Assembly (NCBI GenBank): GCA_958402445.1
Contig: CATXTO010000070.1
Location: 1-6,174, forward strand
Source of the DNA: an uncultured Eubacteriales bacterium
GTDB taxonomy: Bacteria; Bacillota; Clostridia; Oscillospirales; Oscillospiraceae
Length of the DNA: 6,174 nt
Direction: 5' to 3'
Shown: piece after piece, positions 1-5,341 of the stretch
How the letters are laid out: the number at the start of each line of letters is the position of its first letter
Position numbering within the stretch: the stretch's first letter is position 1
Program-made: the position numbers and the translations under genes
The notes under the pieces: generated by a model
The model's database searches: none
The model's input: only the letters and a program-made list of their open reading frames with translations
What the model was told of the DNA's origin: nothing

Positions 1-72
1 GTCAGGAGGGGCAAGGGAGCGGCGCGGACGGCGGCGAGACAGCCGCCGAAGCAAAGCGGACTTTGCCCTGAC
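1..72 (-). repeat. Module A, diverged inverted copy (partial)
   Basis: Read on the minus strand, this stretch matches the module that begins at 5341, 5777 and 6087 on the plus strand. It starts with GTCAGGGCAAAGTCCGC (GTCGGGGCAAAGTCCGC in the others), contains the inner GGCGG/CCGCC inverted repeat, and ends in CTTGCCCCTCC. The ends of the module are imperfect inverted repeats of each other (GGGGCAA / TTGCCCC). The copy has diverged by scattered substitutions. It is cut at the window edge, so the terminator part seen in the right-hand copies would lie outside. It sits downstream of the minus-strand gene ending at 285, in the same direction as that gene. Confidence 0.8.
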
Positions 73-256
73 GCGGTCACCCCTACAGTCGGACCACCGA
101 TCCACACCCGTAGGGGCGAGCTGTGCTCGCCCGCGGAACGACCACAGGTCGTTCCCTACGCCCGTAATCGGTGAATTTCCCGCGGGCGACCCCAGGCCGC
201 CCCTACATCCCGTTACTGGGGGAACTCCCGGGCGGGCGGCCACGGGCCGCCCCTAC
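73..256 (-). repeat. GTAGGGGC hairpin array, left copy
   Basis: Four short inverted repeats with 3-nt loops are visible: 114-132 (arms GGGCGAGC/GCTCGCCC, perfect), 135-155 (GGAACGACC/GGTCGTTCC, perfect), 184-202 (one mismatch) and 234-252 (GGGCGGCC/GGCCGCCC, perfect). They are bordered by GTAGGG or CCCTAC. A half hairpin at 75-86 (GTAGGGGTGACC on the minus strand) is joined directly to module A. Read on the minus strand, the spacer CGATTACGGG and the order of parts match the array at 5481-5776. It occupies the space after the minus-strand gene at 285-914; no canonical terminator with a T tract was seen there. Confidence 0.8.
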
Positions 257-284
257 ATTCACCGCATCAGGCCGCGCCAACCGG

Positions 285-914
285 CTACCGCGGCGGGGAC
301 GCGGGCCAGGCGCTGCCCGGCAGGACCGTAACCTGGGCCTCCCCCTCCGCCACGGTGACCCAAGCCCTGTTTTCGCCGTTCTCCAGCAGGCGGTAGCTCC
401 CCGCAGGTACCCCGTACAGGGTGGCGCTGCTGCCGTCCGGGTCCTCCGGGTCGTAGCACACGGCCAGCGTCTTGCAAAAATCCGGCCCCACCAAATCATA
501 GTAATACACCGTGCCATAGTCGCTGGTGGGGCAAAAAACCGTGACCGCGCCCCGCCCGTCCAGCCCCAGGTGCAGGCAGGGGCCGTCGGCCCAGGCTTGT
601 CCATATTGCACCGTGAGCCGGCCCTTGTCCCAGAGGAAGCAGGCCCGTCCCGCCGGCCAGCGGATGAGGTAACGCCCCGGCGCCAGGGGCTCCGTGACGG
701 CTTGTCCCTGAAAATTCGTGCGCAGGGACGCTACCGGAAGCCCGGCAGGCGTCTCGACGGTCACCTCCGCGCCCGCCGCGGCCCGGATTTGCAATGGCGG
801 ATAGGACTGCGCCTGGAGCTGCCCCAGGGCGGACGAGGCCAGGGCCTTGGTATACAACCCTGCGGCCAGCAGGGCTGCGGCGATGAAAATAAACTGAATG
901 CGCCTTTTTTTCAT
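285..914 (-). CDS. Exported protein of unknown function (209 aa)
   Basis: I do not recognise a family with confidence. The start is the ATG at 914, because a strong AGGAGGGG site (922-929) lies 7 nt upstream; a longer reading to 1001 has no such site and would run through the upstream terminator. The protein opens with KKRR and a hydrophobic stretch (residues 8-20). A possible signal peptidase site follows ALA (24-26), so it is either secreted or anchored by one N-terminal segment. The rest looks like two beta-rich halves (about 44-116 and 121-200). Each carries a motif of the type seen in SpaA/Cna-B prealbumin-like folds: LAPGRYLIRW (77-86) and GVPAGSYRLLENG (168-180). Five cysteines (92, 113, 128, 147, 153) could form disulfides if it is exported. 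It follows the B12-controlled lipoprotein gene in the same direction, with a terminator between them, so riboswitch control is only partial at best. The SpaA-like fold is inference. Confidence 0.75.
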   Translation of the reverse strand: MKKRRIQFIFIAAALLAAGLYTKALASSALGQLQAQSYPPLQIRAAAGAEVTVETPAGLPVASLRTNFQGQAVTEPLAPGRYLIRWPAGRACFLWDKGRLTVQYGQAWADGPCLHLGLDGRGAVTVFCPTSDYGTVYYYDLVGPDFCKTLAVCYDPEDPDGSSATLYGVPAGSYRLLENGENRAWVTVAEGEAQVTVLPGSAWPASPPR

Positions 915-990
915 GGTACTTCCCCTCCTAGAGTCAGTATAGGGGGGGATCGGGGAAAATACCCGCAAAAGCCGTCGTGAAAAGTGCCAT

Positions 991-1032
991 AAAAAATCCA
1001 CGGATTTCCCTTAAATGAAGGAAAATCCGCAG
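991..1032 (-). terminator. Intrinsic terminator after the DUF4430 lipoprotein gene
   Basis: On the minus strand, arms at 1018-1032 and 998-1012 pair along about 15 positions (including G-U pairs) around a 5-nt loop (1013-1017). Six Ts follow (991-996). It lies 37 nt past the stop codon of the lipoprotein gene and upstream of the gene starting at 914, so it should largely separate the two transcripts. Confidence 0.85.
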
Positions 1033-1068
1033 ATTACTATGTAAATATATGCTGACTTTTAGAATTTA

Positions 1069-1563
1069 TCAGGCCTTCTCGGCGCGGAAGGCATAGGTGC
1101 TGCCGTCGACAATGGTCACGTTGTCGACGCCCAGGGAGCTGGCCTCGCCGTTTTCATACAGGCTCCACCAGTAGCCGTCCGTGTTGTAGTCCAGGGGCGT
1201 GCCCAAAACCGCGGTGACGTACAGGCCGTAGGTGCTTTCATCGCCCTCGATGAGGCCCAGATCCAGCAGGGCCTTGCCCAGGAGCTCTTGGTCCGTGTTG
1301 ACGGTATAGTGGTAGCTGGCGCCGTTGGCCATTACAACTTCGAAGGTGAAGCTGTGCGCGCCCTCGCCCAGGGTGGAGCCGTCGGCGGGGATTGGGTTGG
1401 ACTCCGTGGGGCCGGTGGTCGCCCCGGCGGGGGCCGTGGTGGGCACGGTGGAGGGCGTGGTGGCGGGATTGGTGGCGCCGCTGCCGGTGCCTGCGCAGGC
1501 GGCCAGGCTCACGACCAGGACCAGCGCCAGGACCAGGGCCAGCAGAGACTTGCGAAGTTTCAT
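1069..1563 (-). CDS. DUF4430 (transcobalamin-like) lipoprotein, B12-riboswitch controlled
   Basis: A 164-aa lipoprotein. The start at 1563 is fixed by AAAGGAGT (1571-1578), 8 nt upstream, and by the signal peptide that begins there; a longer frame up to 1704 would translate the riboswitch terminator. Residues 1-22 form a lipoprotein signal (KLRK, then a Leu/Val/Ala-rich core) ending in the lipobox LAAC, with Cys23 as the lipidation site. Residues 24-60 are a Thr/Pro/Ala-rich linker typical of surface anchoring. Residues 70-164 fit the DUF4430 / transcobalamin C-terminal-like domain: FEVVMANG near its start, the LLGKALLDLGL helix (95-105), then YWWSLYENGE (131-140) and a closing IVDGSTYAFR (151-160). 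In animal transcobalamin and intrinsic factor the related domain closes over cobalamin. With a cobalamin riboswitch directly upstream, a role in capturing corrinoids outside the membrane is the best inference. No transporter gene is visible beside it, so the uptake partner must be elsewhere. Confidence 0.85.
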   Translation of the reverse strand: MKLRKSLLALVLALVLVVSLAACAGTGSGATNPATTPSTVPTTAPAGATTGPTESNPIPADGSTLGEGAHSFTFEVVMANGASYHYTVNTDQELLGKALLDLGLIEGDESTYGLYVTAVLGTPLDYNTDGYWWSLYENGEASSLGVDNVTIVDGSTYAFRAEKA

Positions 1564-1618
1564 CAGAATAACTCCTTTCTTTTGTGCCGGACCTGAGCCC
1601 GGCGGGCGGGAAGGCCGC

Positions 1619-1648
1619 AAAAAATGCGGACCCGGATTCGGGGCCGCA
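1619..1648 (-). terminator. Riboswitch expression-platform terminator
   Basis: On the minus strand the arms 1639-1648 and 1625-1634 pair as two GC-rich blocks (TGCGG with CCGCA, CCCG with CGGG) separated by one mismatch, around a 4-nt loop (1635-1638). A run of six Ts (1619-1624) follows. It lies between the cobalamin aptamer and the lipoprotein start, 55 nt before the ATG. This is the layout expected for B12-dependent transcription attenuation. I did not identify the competing antiterminator pairing. A second hairpin (CCAATGG/CCATTGG, 1682-1707) lies between the aptamer and this terminator. Confidence 0.85.
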
Positions 1649-1713
1649 CGGCAAGGGCGGGCCCACGCCTGGGCCGCCTGCCAATGGGCTTTCCTCGAAA
1701 CCATTGGGAAACC

Positions 1714-1879
1714 ACGATACGGGGCAAGTCTTCTGACTCATGGACATGAGGGGGCGCCCGCCTTCCCGCGCAGAGCGCAGTGGCGTCTGGACGCGCCGGT
1801 CCATTTACAGCAGCGGGACTGTTCCGGACTTGCACCGGATTCCTTCTTACCTGCGCCGGGGCGCAGCCGCCGTATCGTA
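1714..1879 (-). promoter_or_regulatory. Cobalamin (B12) riboswitch aptamer
   Basis: The minus strand carries the hallmarks of the cobalamin riboswitch. It has GGAATCCGGTG followed by the B12 box (plus-strand 1805-1838, with GTCCCGCTGCTGTAA), and the conserved 3' segment GAGTCAGAAGACTTGCC near 1723-1739. A closing P1 stem pairs ACGATACGG (1871-1879) with CCGTATCGT (1714-1722). A promoter lies just upstream and an intrinsic terminator downstream. It should shut off the DUF4430 lipoprotein gene when adenosylcobalamin or a related corrinoid is plentiful. Exact outer boundaries are taken from the P1 stem. Confidence 0.93.
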
Positions 1880-1894
1880 TGCAATTGCGGGCTT

Positions 1895-1923
1895 ATTGTA
1901 ATACAAGACCGCCGGAAAATCAA
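1895..1923 (-). promoter_or_regulatory. Sigma-A promoter of the B12 riboswitch transcript
   Basis: On the minus strand, TTGATT (1918-1923) and TACAAT (1895-1900) are separated by exactly 17 nt. The predicted transcription start is near 1888, only about 9 nt before the first base of the riboswitch P1 stem. This fits an aptamer that begins almost at the 5' end of the RNA. Confidence 0.8.
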
Positions 1924-1955
1924 GGGGGGAATTTTTCTGCTCCCGCCCGGAGCGC

Positions 1956-1984
1956 TTGCAAGGGCGCAGCCGGTTTGCTATAAT
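1956..1984 (+). promoter_or_regulatory. Sigma-A promoter of the dCMP deaminase gene
   Basis: TTGCAA (1956-1961) and a consensus TATAAT (1979-1984) are spaced 17 nt apart. Transcription should start near 1991, giving a leader of about 28 nt before the ATG at 2019. It is divergent from the riboswitch promoter; the two -35 boxes are 32 nt apart. Confidence 0.85.
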
Positions 1985-2018
1985 GGCCTTGCAGCAAACA
2001 AAAGAAAGGAAGTGGCGC

Positions 2019-2501
2019 ATGAAACGGCAGGATTACATCTCCTGGGACGAGTATTTCATGGGCGTGGCCATGCTGGCCGCCCGCCGGAGCAAGGACCCCA
2101 GCACGCAGGTGGGGGCCTGCATCGTCTCCCCGGAGAACATCATCATCTCCACAGGCTACAACGGGCTGCCCAACGGCTGCTCCGACGACGAGTATCCCTG
2201 GGACCGGCAGGGGGGGCAGACCAAGTATCCCTACGTGGTCCACGCGGAGCTCAACGCGATTTTAAACGCCAGCGGCCGGGACCTGCGGGGCAGCCGGCTG
2301 TACGTGGCGCTGTTCCCCTGCAACGAATGCGCCAAAGCCATCATCCAGGCCGGCGTCCGGGAGGTTTTGTACCTGTCGGACAAGTATGCAAGCAGCGAGG
2401 CCACCCGGGCCTCCAAGCGCATGCTGGACTCCGCCGGGGTTCAATACCGGCAGCTGGAGCCCAAGACCAAAACCATCACCCTGGAGCTGCGGGCGGATTG
2501 A
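2019..2501 (+). CDS. dCMP deaminase, DCTD-like (zinc cytidine/deoxycytidylate deaminase family)
   Basis: A 160-aa enzyme expected to deaminate dCMP to dUMP, the substrate of thymidylate synthase, in the cytoplasm. The ATG at 2019 follows AAAGGAAG (2005-2012); upstream in-frame extension lies within the promoter and leader. The zinc deaminase signature is complete: HAELNAI (75-81) gives zinc ligand His75 and catalytic Glu77, and PCNECAK (100-106) gives zinc ligands Cys101 and Cys104. Other segments match, from memory, vertebrate DCTD and phage-type dCMP deaminases: EYFMGVAMLAARRSKDPSTQ (11-30), QVGACIV (30-36), GYNGLPNGCSDDE (46-58), KYPYVVHAELNAI (69-81), VALFPCNECAK (96-106), IIQAG and SDKY. 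Segment GYNGLPNGCSD lies where allosteric dCTP/dTTP control acts in that group; regulation here is inference. The B. subtilis homologue ComEB is more distant. The gene appears to be a single transcription unit. Confidence 0.93.
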   Translation: MKRQDYISWDEYFMGVAMLAARRSKDPSTQVGACIVSPENIIISTGYNGLPNGCSDDEYPWDRQGGQTKYPYVVHAELNAILNASGRDLRGSRLYVALFPCNECAKAIIQAGVREVLYLSDKYASSEATRASKRMLDSAGVQYRQLEPKTKTITLELRAD

Positions 2502-2599
2502 CGGAGCGGACGGAATCCGAAAACAGGGCGGATGGATTTGGAATCCGGACGGTCTCAGACTTTTACCGGGAAAAAGCCCGGAAAAACACAAAATTTTCC

Positions 2600-2628
2600 T
2601 TTACAATTCGATATCTCTATGCTAAAAT
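2600..2628 (+). promoter_or_regulatory. Sigma-A promoter of rpsO
   Basis: TTTACA (2600-2605) and TAAAAT (2623-2628) lie 17 nt apart in an AT-rich pocket within otherwise GC-rich DNA. The predicted start is near 2635, leaving an untranslated leader of about 108 nt before rpsO. Confidence 0.85.
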
Positions 2629-2634
2629 GGGAAA

Positions 2635-2739
2635 GCTAGTTTTAGCAAGTACCCGCCGCTCAGTTTCGGGGCAACGCTCCGCCGGAGCAATCCACTGGCC
2701 CATTCTTGGCGGCCGGGCAAATTTAGAAAGGTGGAAATT
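2635..2739 (+). promoter_or_regulatory. Structured rpsO leader, possible S15 autoregulation site
   Basis: The leader can form several helices. GCTA/TAGC (2635-2646) is at its very 5' end. GCTCC/GGAGC with a 3-nt loop is central. A longer-range pairing of CCCGCCG (from about 2653) with the CGGCCGGG run (about 2711-2718), with one bulge, closes a branched fold. S15 in many bacteria represses its own mRNA by binding leader folds that imitate its 16S rRNA three-way junction. Leaders differ between lineages, so the function here is inference from position and fold. The rpsO ribosome site (AAGGTGG, about 2728-2734) lies just 3' of the closing helix. Confidence 0.4.
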
Positions 2740-2742
2740 CCC

Positions 2743-3009
2743 ATGATTCAGAAAGAAAAGAAAACCTCGATTATCTCCGAGTACGCCACCCACGAGGGCG
2801 ACACCGGCTCTCCCGAGGTTCAAATCGCCATCCTCACCGCCCGCATCAACGAGCTCACCGAGCATCTGCGGGTGCACAAGCACGACAACCACAGCCGCCG
2901 GGGCCTTCTGATGATGGTCGGTAAGCGCCGCAACCTGCTGGATTACCTGGCCAAAAAGGACATCAACCGGTACCGCGTCGTGATCGCCAAGCTGGGCATC
3001 CGGAAGTAA
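2743..3009 (+). CDS. rpsO: 30S ribosomal protein S15
   Basis: An 88-aa protein, the normal length for bacterial S15, which binds the central domain of 16S rRNA early in small-subunit assembly. The start at 2743 is supported by AAGGTGG 8-9 nt upstream; an in-frame GTG four codons earlier lies within that site. Family motifs are intact: TGSPEVQI (21-28), HKHDNHSRRGLL (45-56), GKRRNLLDYL (60-69) and the C-terminal INRYRVVIAKLGIRK (74-88). His41, Asp48 and Ser51, which contact rRNA in characterised S15 proteins, are all present. The gene has its own promoter and leader, is closed by an intrinsic terminator, and precedes pnp, the gene order found in many bacteria. Confidence 0.98.
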   Translation: MIQKEKKTSIISEYATHEGDTGSPEVQIAILTARINELTEHLRVHKHDNHSRRGLLMMVGKRRNLLDYLAKKDINRYRVVIAKLGIRK

Positions 3010-3014
3010 GCAGC

Positions 3015-3043
3015 AAAAAGGGCGGCCTGGGTCGCCCTTTTTT
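3015..3043 (+). terminator. Intrinsic terminator between rpsO and pnp
   Basis: AAAAAGGGCG pairs with CGCCCTTTTTT around an 8-nt apex that may pair further (GCC/GGT), and the 3' arm ends in six Ts. It lies 6 nt past the rpsO stop. The flanking A and T runs make it potentially active in both directions. No clear promoter was found between it and pnp, so pnp may depend on read-through or on a weak promoter around 3042-3070. Confidence 0.88.
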
Positions 3044-3054
3044 CCAAGATTTTC

Positions 3055-3130
3055 TGTTCGGGAGTATTTTAGCAGTTGAAAGCGCCGCCGGGAGCCCGGC
3101 GTTGGTTTCAAGTGCTAAACCTCCCGAACA
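3055..3130 (+). promoter_or_regulatory. Long hairpin in the pnp leader
   Basis: A 76-nt near-perfect stem-loop. The outer helix is TGTTCGGGAG with CTCCCGAACA (3055-3064/3121-3130, 10 bp). After a small internal loop come TTTAGCA/TGCTAAA (3068-3074/3113-3119, 7 bp), one G-G mismatch, and TTGAAA/TTTCAA (3076-3081/3106-3111, 6 bp). A short irregular section leads to CGCCGG/CCGGCG (3086-3091/3096-3101) capped by GAGC. There is no T tract, so it is not a terminator. It ends 11 nt before the pnp ribosome site. In E. coli a leader duplex cut by RNase III lets PNPase repress its own mRNA; this hairpin has the right place and shape for a similar role, which is inference. Confidence 0.8.
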
Positions 3131-3141
3131 AAACACATTGC

Positions 3142-3147
3142 AGGAGG
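3142..3147 (+). promoter_or_regulatory. pnp: Ribosome binding site that sets the pnp TTG start
   Basis: AGGAGG, the full anti-Shine-Dalgarno complement, is placed 8 nt before TTG at 3156. No in-frame ATG occurs near it, and the longer frame from 3102 starts within the leader hairpin, so the rare TTG codon is the likely start. Confidence 0.85.
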
Positions 3148-3155
3148 TTAAAACA

Positions 3156-5303
3156 TTGATCACCCATAAGACATTCCCCAACCATCACATTTTTGAGACC
3201 GAGATCGGCGGCCGCACCTTCACGGTGGAAACCGGCAAGGTGGCCGAGCTGGCCAACGCCGAGTGCATCTGCCGCTACGGCGACACGGTGGTCCTGACCA
3301 CGGTCACCGCCTCCGCCGAGCCCAAGACCGGCATCGACTACTTCCCCCTGACCATTGAGTTTGAGGAGCGGCTGTACGCCGTGGGCCGGATTCCCGGCTC
3401 CTTCAATCGACGGGAGGGCAAGCCCTCCGAGCGGGGCACCCTGAACTCCCGCCTCATTGACCGGCCCATGCGGCCGCTGTTCGACGACGAGCTGCGCAAC
3501 GACGTGGTGGTGACTTGCACGATTCTGGCCAACGACAACGAAAACCCCGTGGAGATCGTGGCCTCTTTGGGCGCGTCCATCGCCGTGGCCTACTCCGACG
3601 TGCCCTGGAACGGCCCCATCGCCACCACCAACGTGGCCTGCGTGGACGGCGCCTATCTGGTCAACCCCTCCAGCGACCAGCGGGACCGGGCCAAGTGCTT
3701 TGTGAGCGTGGCCTCCACCTTTGAAAAGGTGGTCATGATTGAGACCGAGGCCGACGAGGCCCCGGAGCCCATGGTGCTGGAGTGCATCCGCATCGCCCAC
3801 GAGACCAATCTGGAGATCGTGGCCTTCATCGGCGGCATTGTCCAGGAGATCGGCAAGCCCAAATTCTCCTTTGAAAAGGCCGCGGTGAATCACGCGCTGC
3901 TGGACGAGCTGTGCGCCTACGGCCTGGATAAAATCGAGTATTGCCTGGACACCCCGGACAAAAACGTGCGGGAGGCCCGGCTCACGGAGGTTCGGCGGGA
4001 CTTCGCGGAGCATTTCGCAGAGAAGTACGAGGATTACGAGCAGAACATCGAGGTCTGCCTGTATAAGATGCAGAAGAAGGTGGTCAAAAAGTGGCTGCTG
4101 GCCGGCAAACGGGTGGACGGCCGCGGGATGGACGAGATCCGGCCGCTGGCTGCGGAGGTGGGCGTGCTGCCCCGGGTCCACGGCTCGGGCCTGTTCACCC
4201 GGGGTCAGACCCAGGTGCTGTCCATCTGCACCCTGAACACCCTGTCCGCGGCCCAGAAGCTGGACACCATCTATCCGGAGGAGTCCAAGCGGTATATCCA
4301 CCACTATAACTTCCCCGCGTTCTCCACCGGCGAGGCCAAGCCCGCCCGCTCCACCTCCCGCCGGGAGATCGGACACGGCGCCCTGGCTGAGAAGGCCCTT
4401 CTGCCGGTGATTCCCCCGGTGGACGAGTTCCCCTATGCCATCCGGGTGGTCTCGGAGGTCGTGTCTTCCAACGGCTCCACCTCCCAGGGCTCCATCTGCG
4501 GGTCCACCCTGGCCCTCATGGACGCGGGCGTGCCCATCCGGCGGCCGGTGGCCGGCATCTCCTGCGGCCTAATCTCCGACCAGGAGACCGGGCAGTGGCG
4601 GACCTTCACGGACATCCAGGGCGTGGAGGACTTCCATGGGGAGATGGACTTCAAGGTGGCGGGCACCACCGAGGGCGTCACCGCCATTCAAATGGACTTG
4701 AAAAACCGGGGCTTGACCCTGGAAATTATCGAAGACGCCCTGGAGCGGACCCGGAAGGCCAGGCTGGAAATTCTGGAGGGCGTGATGCTGCCCTGTATCT
4801 CCGAGCCCCGGCCGGAGGTCTCCGAGTACGCACCCAAGATGATCTCCATGAAGATTCCCGTGGACAAGATCCGGGAGGTCATCGGCACCGGCGGTAAGAC
4901 CATTCAAAAAATTTGCCTGGACACCGGCGCCAAGATCGACATCGACGACGACGGCTCCGTGTTCATCTCCGCCGTGGACAGCATGGCGGCCCAGGCAGCC
5001 AAGAAGATGGTGGACGATATCTGCTTCGTCCCCGAGGTGGGCAAGCTGTACTACGGCAAGGTGGTCCGGATCCTGCCCATCGGCGCGTTTGTGGAGATCG
5101 CCCCGGGCCACGACGGTATGGTCCACATCTCCAAGCTGGAGAACCGCCGGGTGGAGAAGGTGGAGGACGTGCTGAAGCTGGGGGACATGACCTGGGTGAA
5201 GTTCATGGGCTTCGACGAGAAGGGCCGGGCCAACTTCAGCCGCAAGGACGCCCTGCGGGAGCTGACCGAGGGCAAAAAGGAAACCCACCCGCACCACGAA
5301 TAA
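3156..5303 (+). CDS. pnp: Polyribonucleotide nucleotidyltransferase (PNPase)
   Basis: A 715-aa protein, close to B. subtilis (705) and E. coli (711) PNPase. It degrades RNA 3' to 5' by phosphorolysis, releasing nucleoside diphosphates, as a cytoplasmic trimer and usually part of the RNA degradosome. Domains in order: first RNase PH fold (about 10-145, with IPGSFNRREGKPSE at 79-92 in the FFRR-loop region and RLIDRPMRPLF at 99-109), an all-helical linker (about 240-315), second RNase PH fold (about 318-545), KH domain (about 562-620, GTGG loop 577-580) and S1 domain (about 629-697). Catalytic parts are present: STSRREIGHG (399-408), and Asp492, Asp498 and Lys500, equivalent to E. coli D486, D492 and K494. 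Glu496 stands where E. coli has Asp490. The start is TTG, fixed by AGGAGG at 3142-3147. It follows rpsO after a terminator and a long leader hairpin, suggesting post-transcriptional control of its own mRNA. The C-terminal tail is short (KKETHPHHE). Confidence 0.98.
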   Translation: MITHKTFPNHHIFETEIGGRTFTVETGKVAELANAECICRYGDTVVLTTVTASAEPKTGIDYFPLTIEFEERLYAVGRIPGSFNRREGKPSERGTLNSRLIDRPMRPLFDDELRNDVVVTCTILANDNENPVEIVASLGASIAVAYSDVPWNGPIATTNVACVDGAYLVNPSSDQRDRAKCFVSVASTFEKVVMIETEADEAPEPMVLECIRIAHETNLEIVAFIGGIVQEIGKPKFSFEKAAVNHALLDELCAYGLDKIEYCLDTPDKNVREARLTEVRRDFAEHFAEKYEDYEQNIEVCLYKMQKKVVKKWLLAGKRVDGRGMDEIRPLAAEVGVLPRVHGSGLFTRGQTQVLSICTLNTLSAAQKLDTIYPEESKRYIHHYNFPAFSTGEAKPARSTSRREIGHGALAEKALLPVIPPVDEFPYAIRVVSEVVSSNGSTSQGSICGSTLALMDAGVPIRRPVAGISCGLISDQETGQWRTFTDIQGVEDFHGEMDFKVAGTTEGVTAIQMDLKNRGLTLEIIEDALERTRKARLEILEGVMLPCISEPRPEVSEYAPKMISMKIPVDKIREVIGTGGKTIQKICLDTGAKIDIDDDGSVFISAVDSMAAQAAKKMVDDICFVPEVGKLYYGKVVRILPIGAFVEIAPGHDGMVHISKLENRRVEKVEDVLKLGDMTWVKFMGFDEKGRANFSRKDALRELTEGKKETHPHHE

Positions 5304-5341
5304 AAAACCGCGGCCGCCGCGCTTTCTGCGCGGCGGCCGCG
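5302..5341 (-). terminator. Perfect 14-bp hairpin after pnp, canonical terminator only on the minus strand
   Basis: Arms 5309-5322 and 5328-5341 are perfect complements (all G/C) around TTTCT. On the plus strand, the pnp direction, no T tract follows: the sequence runs straight into module A at 5341. On the minus strand the stem is followed by six Ts (the As at 5302-5307, two of them in the pnp stop codon). It thus looks like a terminator for transcription entering from the right, and in the pnp direction may act mainly as a 3'-end stabilising stem. Confidence 0.75.

Noticed and set aside
936..941. TATACT on the minus strand as promoter of the exported protein gene
   Set aside because: There is no -35 box at a fitting distance, and transcription would start on or next to the ribosome site.
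171..980. 269-codon plus-strand frame over the exported protein gene
   Set aside because: Antisense to a frame with a good ribosome site and signal peptide; the product is Arg/Pro/Gly-rich without motifs.
2566..2581. Hairpin CCGGG/CCCGG as terminator of the deaminase gene
   Set aside because: Only 5 bp with a 6-nt A-rich loop and followed by As, not Ts; too weak to call. No convincing terminator for this gene was found.
1325..2746. 473-codon plus-strand frame crossing the riboswitch and the deaminase gene
   Set aside because: It runs antisense to the lipoprotein and out of frame through the deaminase; the product resembles nothing and is typical of open frames in high-GC DNA.
3102..3155. 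Upstream extension of pnp from TTG at 3102
   Set aside because: The start would lie within the leader hairpin without a ribosome site, and the added residues do not match PNPase N-termini; TTG at 3156 has AGGAGG at ideal spacing.
3108..4376. Long minus-strand reading frame (422 codons) antisense to pnp
   Set aside because: It mirrors the GC-rich third codon positions of pnp, has a low-complexity Gly/His/Val-rich product, no recognisable domain and no ribosome site.
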